Position numbers and translations under genes: made by a program. This document shows positions 13,582 to 17,889 of a stretch of DNA of 17,889 nucleotides, piece by piece. The number at the start of each line of letters is the position of its first letter. Within the stretch, counting starts at the first letter, position 1. Source of the DNA: Loktanella sp. (GTDB taxonomy: Bacteria > Pseudomonadota > Alphaproteobacteria > Rhodobacterales > Rhodobacteraceae); the NCBI GenBank assembly GCA_003551805.1, contig PUNR01000058.1, forward strand, positions 1-17,889, given 5' to 3'. A model generated the notes under the pieces. That model saw nothing but the letters and a program-made list of their open reading frames with translations. It was not told the DNA's origin and searched no databases.

Positions 13582-13612
13582 TTGGGTCTCCTCCCCCGTT
13601 TTCGTCTGCATA

Positions 13613-13639
13613 GATTGCGCCCGAGTGTTTTGCGCAATC
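13613..13639. promoter_or_regulatory. Inverted repeat in the DUF2147/hisA divergent region
   Basis: GATTGCGC (13613-13620) and GCGCAATC (13632-13639) are perfect inverted repeats with 11 bp between, arm centres 19 bp apart. They overlap a minus-strand promoter candidate for the DUF2147 gene (TTGCGC at 13637-13632, 17 bp, TCTATG at 13614-13609), as an operator would. Confidence 0.4.
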
Positions 13640-13711
13640 AAGTCTGACGCTGCGTTGCATTCCCCCGCGCACCATGCATAACGGGGCCAAATCTAGCGAA
13701 AGGCTGCCCCC

Positions 13712-14434
13712 ATGATCCTTTATCCTGCCATCGACCTCAAAGACGGGCAAGCCGTGCGGCTGGTGCATGGCGATATGGATCAGACGACTGTGTTCAACGA
13801 CGATCCCGCAGCACAGGCGCGCGCCTTTGTCGATGCAGGTTGCGAATGGTTGCATCTGGTGGACCTGAATGGCGCTTTCGCAGGCACGCCGGTCAACGCC
13901 GCGCCGGTCGAGGCGATTTTGAAGGCCTGCAAAGTTCCCGCGCAGCTTGGCGGCGGTATCCGCGACATGGCCACGATCGAGGCTTGGCTGGACAAGGGCC
14001 TCGCGCGGGTGATTCTGGGGACCGTAGCGGTTGAAAATCCCGATCTGGTACGGCAGGCGGCACGCGCCTTCCCGGGGCAGGTCGCCGTCGGCCTTGATGC
14101 CCGCAATGGGCGTGTCGCCACCCGTGGCTGGGCCGAAGAAACCGATGTGATGGTCACAGATCTTGCCCGCAGCTTCGAAGATGCAGGGATCGCTGCGATC
14201 ATCTACACCGACATCATGCGCGACGGCGCAATGAAAGGGCCCAACATCGACGCCACCGCCGATCTGGCCCGCGCAGTCAGTATTCCGGTGATCGCCTCTG
14301 GTGGTGTGTCGTCGCTCGCCGATCTGACGGCGCTGCGCGACACCGGCGTCATCGCTGGCGCCATCTCGGGTCGCGCACTTTATGACGGCGCGCTGGACCT
14401 GCGCGCCGCACTTTCGGCCCTGTCTACAGGTTAG
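13712..14434 (+). CDS. hisA: ProFAR isomerase (phosphoribosylformimino carboxamide isomerase)
   Basis: 240 residues, the usual length. A (beta-alpha)8 barrel with both catalytic aspartates: D8 in PAIDLKDG and D129 in VGLDARNGRVATRGW. The phosphate-binding loops are QLGGGIRD (about 78-85) and ASGGVSS (about 195-201). It isomerises ProFAR to PRFAR, the substrate of HisF-HisH, in the cytosol. The ribosome binding site is AAAGG (13699-13703), about 10 bp before the ATG. Separated from the upstream his genes by the reversed DUF2147 gene, it probably has its own promoter. Its TAG stop overlaps the stop of the convergent DUF302 gene. Confidence 0.97.
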   Translation: MILYPAIDLKDGQAVRLVHGDMDQTTVFNDDPAAQARAFVDAGCEWLHLVDLNGAFAGTPVNAAPVEAILKACKVPAQLGGGIRDMATIEAWLDKGLARVILGTVAVENPDLVRQAARAFPGQVAVGLDARNGRVATRGWAEETDVMVTDLARSFEDAGIAAIIYTDIMRDGAMKGPNIDATADLARAVSIPVIASGGVSSLADLTALRDTGVIAGAISGRALYDGALDLRAALSALSTG

Positions 14435-14874
14435 TTGGCAGCAATGGCGGTACCGGTCAGGTTATCCAGCGCGTCGTTGACGCGGCCTATAACCTCTGCG
14501 TCGGGTGCAATATCGAAGCCGTCGAAAATGTCTTCGGCAGATGCCCAAAGCAGCTGGGTGCTGCCATCGCCGTCTTCAAACACCAGCACGCGCAGCGGCA
14601 AGACAAGACCAGCGCGAATATCCTGCTCCAATGCGGCAGTGCCAAGGGCAGGATTGCCGAAAATCAGCAATTGCGCCTCGGGGATAACACGGTCCACGCT
14701 TTCAGCCCCGGCAGCATGATCGACGCGGGCGAACAAGGTCGCGCCTGCATCGGCAATCGCGGCCTCCAACGCATCCGCAGTTTCAGCCACCGACAGCGGC
14801 GACGCCTTGGTTACATCCGCAGCCCAGACGCCGGTTGCAAAGGTTGCGGTGATCGCGGCAAGAATAAATCTCAT
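14431..14874 (-). CDS. DUF302 exported protein
   Basis: 147 residues from the ATG at 14874, which has GGAGA (14880-14884) upstream and begins a signal peptide, MRFILAAITATFATGVWAA, with cleavage expected near ADVTKASPLSV. The reading frame stays open upstream across hisF, but that part is antisense shadow. The DUF302 core is clear: VAETADALEAAIADAGATLFARVDHAAGAE, then AQLLIFGNPALGTAALEQDIRAGLVLPLRVLVFE. The family is a small alpha/beta fold of unknown function, often periplasmic. It lies reversed between hisA and hisF; the stop codons of it and hisA overlap (14431-14434), leaving no room for a terminator between them. Confidence 0.88.
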   Translation of the reverse strand: MRFILAAITATFATGVWAADVTKASPLSVAETADALEAAIADAGATLFARVDHAAGAESVDRVIPEAQLLIFGNPALGTAALEQDIRAGLVLPLRVLVFEDGDGSTQLLWASAEDIFDGFDIAPDAEVIGRVNDALDNLTGTAIAAN

Positions 14875-14961
14875 CTGCTCTCCATTCGTCAGTTTCCATG
14901 ATGCGCCCACCCTATCCGGTCCCCCTTCCAATTTCAGTGCATTCCGCCTAGAGATCACGCC

Positions 14962-15720
14962 ATGTTGAAAACCCGCATCATCCCCTGCCTTGACGTCGCC
15001 GAAGGGCGCACTGTGAAAGGTGTGAATTTCATCGACCTGATCGACGCAGGCGACCCTGTTGAACAGGCAATGGCCTATAATGCGGCGGGCGCGGATGAAC
15101 TGGTGTTTCTGGACATCAAAGCCACCCACGAAAACCGTGGCACGATGTTCGATCTGGCCACACGCACAGCCGAACAATGTTTCATGCCCCTGACCATCGG
15201 CGGCGGGGTGCGCACGCACCATGATGTGCGCGACCTGTTGCTGGCGGGGGCGGACAAGGTCAGCTTCAATTCCGCCGCTGTCGCCAACCCTGATGTGGTC
15301 GCCGAAGCTGCAATGCGCTTTGGTTCGCAATGTATCGTGGTGGCGATTGACGCGAAAACCGTGGCCCCCGGCAGATGGGAAATCTTCACCCATGGCGGCA
15401 GACGCGCAACCGGCATCGACGCAGTCGAATTTGCCCGCACGGTGGTCGCAAAAGGCGCCGGTGAAATCCTGCTGACCTCGATGGACCGTGACGGCACCAA
15501 AGCGGGTTTCAACCTGCCGCTGACCCGCGCGATATCGGACGCTGTGGATGTGCCGGTGATCGCCTCTGGCGGCGTCGGAACACTGGATCATCTGGTCGAA
15601 GGTGTCGTCGAAGGTGGCGCCTCTGCCGTGCTCGCCGCCTCGATCTTCCATTTCGGTACCTTCACCATCGGTGAAGCCAAGGCGCATATGGCCAAAGCAG
15701 GAATAGCGATCCGCCCATGA
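14962..15720 (+). CDS. hisF: Imidazole glycerol phosphate synthase, cyclase subunit
   Basis: 252 residues. A (beta-alpha)8 barrel paralogous to HisA, with the catalytic aspartates D11 (IIPCLDVAEGRTVKG) and D130 (VVAIDAKT), phosphate loops TIGGGVR (78-84) and ASGGVGT. It uses ammonia delivered by HisH to convert PRFAR into imidazole glycerol phosphate and AICAR. The predicted ribosome binding site is weak (GAGATC, 14951-14956). Its ATGA (15717-15720) overlaps the hisE start, so the two are coupled. The partner gene hisH lies 2.3 kb upstream on the same strand. Confidence 0.98.
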   Translation: MLKTRIIPCLDVAEGRTVKGVNFIDLIDAGDPVEQAMAYNAAGADELVFLDIKATHENRGTMFDLATRTAEQCFMPLTIGGGVRTHHDVRDLLLAGADKVSFNSAAVANPDVVAEAAMRFGSQCIVVAIDAKTVAPGRWEIFTHGGRRATGIDAVEFARTVVAKGAGEILLTSMDRDGTKAGFNLPLTRAISDAVDVPVIASGGVGTLDHLVEGVVEGGASAVLAASIFHFGTFTIGEAKAHMAKAGIAIRP

Positions 15721-16022
15721 CACTCGATGATCTTGCCCAATTGATCGCGTCACGCAAAGATGCCGACCCCACCAGCAGCTGGACGGCGCAACTCCTTGCC
15801 AAAGGCCCCGAAAAATGTGCCGAGAAATTCGGCGAAGAAGCGATCGAGGCGATCATCGAAGCCGTCAAAGGCGACCGCGAAAAACTCACGTCAGAGGCTG
15901 CAGACGTGCTCTACCACCTTCTGGTGATGCTGACCGCGCGTGATGTGGCACTTTCGGATGTCATCGCCGAACTCGCCCGACGACAGGGCACATCGGGCAT
16001 CAGCGAAAAAGCGGGCCGTTAA
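15717..16022 (+). CDS. hisE: Phosphoribosyl-ATP pyrophosphatase
   Basis: 101 residues, a stand-alone HisE of the MazG-like all-alpha fold. The metal-binding acidic residues are in EKFGEEAIEAIIEAVKGD (about 39-56) and SEAADVLYHLLVML (about 61-74). It hydrolyses PR-ATP to PR-AMP, the second step of histidine synthesis. It is not fused to HisI, and no hisI, hisG or hisD lies in the window, so those are encoded elsewhere. Translationally coupled to hisF by a 4-bp overlap. Confidence 0.96.
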   Translation: MTLDDLAQLIASRKDADPTSSWTAQLLAKGPEKCAEKFGEEAIEAIIEAVKGDREKLTSEAADVLYHLLVMLTARDVALSDVIAELARRQGTSGISEKAGR

Positions 16023-16025
16023 CTT

Positions 16026-16066
16026 CTTATTTCCACAAATACTCCGGGGTAAGGGGCAGAGCCCCT
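16026..16066. repeat. Interspersed AAATACTCC repeat, copy C, with hairpin
   Basis: CTTATTTCCACAAATACTCC (16026-16045) nearly duplicates 10326-10345. It is followed by a hairpin AGGGGC (16052-16057)/GCCCCT (16061-16066) with an AGA loop. It fills the 50-bp gap between the convergent hisE and CoA-binding genes and may act as a weak terminator; no T-run is present. Confidence 0.55.
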
Positions 16067-16072
16067 GAAACC

Positions 16073-16492
16073 CTAAGGCCCGAACAAACGCGGGATATCC
16101 ATCTTTGGGCAACGATCCTGCACGACATCTACGCCGCGCGCCTGCGCCACCTGCGCCGCGGCTGCATGTGTCACACCGATCTGCATCCAGATCGTCTGCA
16201 AATCCGGCCAGCGGGCAAGGGCTTCGTCGACCAGCGCAGGCACGGCGTCAGGCTGGCGAAAGATATCGACCATATCCACATCATCGGGCACATCAGTCAG
16301 CGAGGCATAAACCGTCTCGCCCAGCAATTGCTGCCCGGCCAGCCCGGGATTGACCGGAATCACCCGATACCCATTTTGGCCCAGAAATTGCGCCACCTGA
16401 TAGCTTGGTCGCGCGGGGTTCGCCGATGCACCGACCAAAGCGATCACTTTGGTGCGTTTCAGTATCCTGCGGAGCAGATCGTCGTCAGTCAT
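16073..16492 (-). CDS. CoA-binding-domain protein (YccU-like)
   Basis: 139 residues, almost entirely one CoA-binding (Rossmann-type) domain. VIALVGASANPARPSYQVAQFL (about 16-37) is the nucleotide-binding loop; YRVIPVNPGLAGQQLLGETVYASL follows, then DMVDIFRQ, IWMQIGV and the C-terminal VVQDRCPKMD. Relatives resemble the CoA-binding half of succinyl-CoA synthetase alpha but lack the rest, so no catalytic activity is implied. It is cytosolic, of unknown physiological role. The ribosome binding site GAGGTGA (16503-16497) fits the chosen ATG. The nearest upstream minus-strand feature is the rlmB terminator, so it probably has its own promoter. Confidence 0.88.
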   Translation of the reverse strand: MTDDDLLRRILKRTKVIALVGASANPARPSYQVAQFLGQNGYRVIPVNPGLAGQQLLGETVYASLTDVPDDVDMVDIFRQPDAVPALVDEALARWPDLQTIWMQIGVTHAAAAQVAQARGVDVVQDRCPKMDIPRLFGP

Positions 16493-16518
16493 AAATCACC
16501 TCTGTTACGGCCATGCGC

Positions 16519-16550
16519 AAAAAAAAGCGCCCGAGGCAAAGCCCGGGCGC
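16519..16550 (-). terminator. Rho-independent terminator downstream of rlmB
   Basis: On the minus strand GCGCCCG and CGGGCGC (16550-16544 and 16533-16527) pair, with an inner GGC/GCC and a three-base loop; eight Ts follow (plus-strand As 16519-16526). It ends either the rlmB mRNA or a small RNA starting near 16605. Confidence 0.88.
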
Positions 16551-16605
16551 AAGGTATGGAACGAGGGACAGTGAGTTTGAGGCAGCCGGTTCCAGAAGCT
16601 GCCCC
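16519..16605 (-). ncRNA. Possible small RNA between rlmB and the CoA-binding gene
   Basis: A candidate promoter (TTGTTG at 16639-16634, 16 bp, TATACC at 16617-16612, minus strand) would start an RNA near 16605 that ends at the strong terminator, about 85 bases long. It contains a 6-8 bp hairpin, GGCAGC (16604-16599 region) with GCTGCC (16586-16581 region). It could instead be the 3' UTR of rlmB, or a fragment processed from it. The 206-bp gap holds no convincing protein gene. Confidence 0.35.
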
Positions 16606-16698
16606 GTGGGAGGTATATGGTAAGCGCATGAGACAACAAAAAGTTCCCTCAGCAAGTCGTGATAACGATGTGATCTGCTTATATTTCTTCAAACCGGC

Positions 16699-17475
16699 CT
16701 ACCCGCGCGCAGCATATAGCGCCACAGCCGCTGCATTGGATACATTCAGCGACCCGAAAGCCGCCGCTGCATCAATCCGCACCAGCGCATCACAGGTCTC
16801 GCGAGTCTTGTCGCGCAGCCCCGGCCCTTCGGCCCCCATCACCAGCGCAACGGCACGGTCGCGCTTGCCGTCAACCGCAGCCTCGATCGTCAGATCGGCC
16901 TCGCCGTCCAGCCCCAGCACCAAATAACCCATTTGCTGCAATTCTGTGATCGCATCTGCCAGATTGCGCACCCGCAGATAGGGCTGGCGTTCCAGCGCCC
17001 CCGACGCGGTCTTGGCCAAAGCGCCGGTTTCGGGCGCTGCATGACGCTGCATGGCAACGACCGCGCGTGCGCCAAACACTTCGGCTGATCGCAGAATCGC
17101 ACCCACATTATGCGGGTCCGTCACGCGGTCCAGCAGCACGATCCGCGGCGGCATCGGGCCTTCGCGCAGGGCGACATCCTGCAAAGAACCCCAATCCAGC
17201 GGTTTGACCTCTAGCGCGGCACCCTGATGTACAGATTGCGGATCAAGCGGTGCCGCAAATTTGCGCGGGTCGCTGATTTCGGGCTCCATGCCGCTGGCAG
17301 GCACTGCATCGCCCAGCCGTTCCAGCGCATTGCGTGTCACGACAAGGCGCAACTTCTCGCGCTTGGGGTTTTCCAGCGCATCGCGCACGGCATGCAATCC
17401 AAACAGCCAGATCGTTTCATTCGCCGCCACACGCTTGGCTTGTTCTTTGGCAATCACCCAATCCGGCTTTTTCAT
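16699..17475 (-). CDS. rlmB: SpoU/TrmH-family 23S rRNA 2'-O-ribose methyltransferase
   Basis: 258 residues from the ATG at 17475; the frame stays open for 35 more codons, but MKKPDWVIAKEQAKR is the usual start of relatives. The N-terminal substrate-binding part (LFGLHAVRDALENPKREKLRLVVTR) covers about 20-80. The knotted SPOUT domain covers about 110-258, with motif 1 DRVTDPHNVGAILRSAEVFG, motif 2 VMGAEGPGLR and motif 3 GSLNVSNAAAVALY. Known members methylate G2251 in the P-loop of 23S rRNA using SAM, as dimers; other SpoU enzymes modify tRNA, so the target is inferred. Divergent from tRNA-Tyr. The ribosome binding site is weak. Confidence 0.9.
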   Translation of the reverse strand: MKKPDWVIAKEQAKRVAANETIWLFGLHAVRDALENPKREKLRLVVTRNALERLGDAVPASGMEPEISDPRKFAAPLDPQSVHQGAALEVKPLDWGSLQDVALREGPMPPRIVLLDRVTDPHNVGAILRSAEVFGARAVVAMQRHAAPETGALAKTASGALERQPYLRVRNLADAITELQQMGYLVLGLDGEADLTIEAAVDGKRDRAVALVMGAEGPGLRDKTRETCDALVRIDAAAAFGSLNVSNAAAVALYAARG

Positions 17476-17560
17476 ATCGCGACCTGTCCTGACATTTGTC
17501 CCGTCGATACGCGACATTGCCGCCACTGTGAAGGGGCGCACATAAACGGTGTTTTTGGTG

Positions 17561-17589
17561 TTGACGGCACTGGGGGCCACAGGTAATCA
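17561..17589 (+). promoter_or_regulatory. Sigma-70-type promoter of tRNA-Tyr
   Basis: TTGACG (17561-17566), 17 bp, TAATCA (17584-17589). The expected start near 17596 is only about 4 bp before the mature tRNA, typical of a short tRNA leader. Confidence 0.65.
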
Positions 17590-17599
17590 CCGCGCCAGT

Positions 17600-17683
17600 G
17601 GGCGACAGGCCGCAAGGTGTGGCAGGGGACTGTAACTCCCTCGCGGAGACGCACGCCAGGTTCGATTCCTGGGTCGCCCACCA
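17600..17683 (+). tRNA. tRNA-Tyr (anticodon GUA), class II with unusual core
   Basis: 84 bases with encoded CCA. Acceptor GGGCGAC/GTCGCCC, discriminator A, D stem GCC/GGC with loop containing GG, anticodon arm GGGGA-CTGTAAC-TCCCT (anticodon 17632-17634), long variable arm with GCG/CGC stem, T arm CCAGG-TTCGATT-CCTGG. Position 8 reads A instead of the near-universal T, and the base aligned with 14 reads C instead of A. Confidence 0.93.
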
Positions 17684-17720
17684 TTTCAACATGACAGTTC
17701 AACTGCTGATCGTGCACCTT

Positions 17721-17889
17721 TCAGATACGGTGCTTTGACCAGTAAAGCCGCCCAGTGATGATACGCAGCAACGTTTGCGGCAAGGTCCGGATACTGGCAA
17801 TTTCGAACGCGGATCTGACATGCCCCTTGCGCAGCAGGCGGGCGGCGGTGGCAGATCGCATTTTTGCAATGTCGGCACGGTTCACCGGC
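17721..17889 (-). CDS. C-terminal end of a gene running off the window (hypothetical)
   Basis: 55 codons and a TGA (17723-17721) are visible; the 5' part lies outside. The reading PVNRADIAKMRSATAARLLR, then KGHVRSAFEIASIRTLPQTL and a basic, aromatic end LYWSKHRI, uses typical GC-rich third positions and is free of stops, so it is probably a real tail. It is not long enough to identify. The end converges on tRNA-Tyr; no clear terminator lies in the 37 bp between them. Confidence 0.6.
   Translation of the reverse strand, partial: PVNRADIAKMRSATAARLLRKGHVRSAFEIASIRTLPQTLLRIITGRLYWSKHRI

Noticed and set aside
14875..15753. Long open minus-strand extension of the DUF302 gene to 440 codons
   Set aside because: It lies antisense to hisF and hisE; the real protein begins at 14874 with a ribosome binding site and signal peptide.
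16489..16692. 67-codon minus-strand reading frame after rlmB
   Set aside because: It reads through the terminator stem-loop and has no ribosome binding site or family resemblance.
17599..17680. Alternative tRNA-Tyr acceptor TGGGCGA/TCGCCCA that would leave C8-A9
   Set aside because: It would require an unpaired base between the T stem and acceptor stem; the GGGCGAC/GTCGCCC register is geometrically correct.

Overview
The window reads as a stretch of chromosome from an alphaproteobacterium of the Rhodobacteraceae (Roseobacter group). The evidence is the high-GC codon use, the hisB-hisH-x-hisA-hisF-hisE arrangement, a single-chain biotin pyruvate carboxylase, interspersed AAATACTCC-type and GGTGGG/CCCACC-type intergenic repeats, and above all a DUF1127 gene followed by an array of CCTCCTCCC hairpins. 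That last arrangement is known from Rhodobacter sphaeroides as the CcaF1/CcsR ('cuckoo' RNA) locus. The assignment is by recognition; no database was searched.

Layout. 88-1646 (minus): an mrp/apbC Fe-S carrier ATPase followed by a GNAT acetyltransferase, overlapping by 4 bp. 1647-1894: an intergenic region with two dyads. 1895-2110 (plus): a 71-residue DUF1127 protein. 2121-2427: seven successive hairpins, each showing a CCTCCTCCC loop motif (the sixth with one substitution), the last followed by six Ts and so also a terminator. 2465-3064: a LysE/RhtB exporter converging on a uvrD/pcrA helicase (3061-5466, minus). 5606-6745: an FMN-dependent L-lactate/alpha-hydroxy-acid dehydrogenase, then pyruvate carboxylase (6806-10249); together they could take lactate to pyruvate to oxaloacetate. 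10250-10529: REP-like palindromes. 10530-10604: tRNA-Gly(GCC) and a strong terminator. 10671-11273 (minus): a degenerate receiver-like protein. 11417-16022: a histidine block, hisB-hisH-lytic transglycosylase-hisA-hisF-hisE, interrupted by two single genes on the opposite strand for small exported proteins (DUF2147, DUF302). 16073-16492 (minus): a CoA-binding-fold protein. 16519-16605 (minus): a terminator and a possible small RNA downstream of rlmB. 16699-17475 (minus): rlmB. 17600-17683: tRNA-Tyr(GUA) with an unusual core. 17721 onward (minus): the C-terminus of a gene that continues outside the window.

The most interesting element is the seven-hairpin array behind the DUF1127 gene. The stems differ completely in sequence while the loop motif is constant, which is what selection on a single-stranded CCUCCUCCC module would produce. 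The motif has the same core as the 16S rRNA anti-Shine-Dalgarno sequence and is suited to pairing with GGAGG-rich ribosome binding sites. One such site lies in this window, before the DUF2147 gene, and offers eight contiguous Watson-Crick pairs. The family is known; the seven-copy array, the divergent sixth copy and the dual-role seventh copy are the parts most likely to be new.
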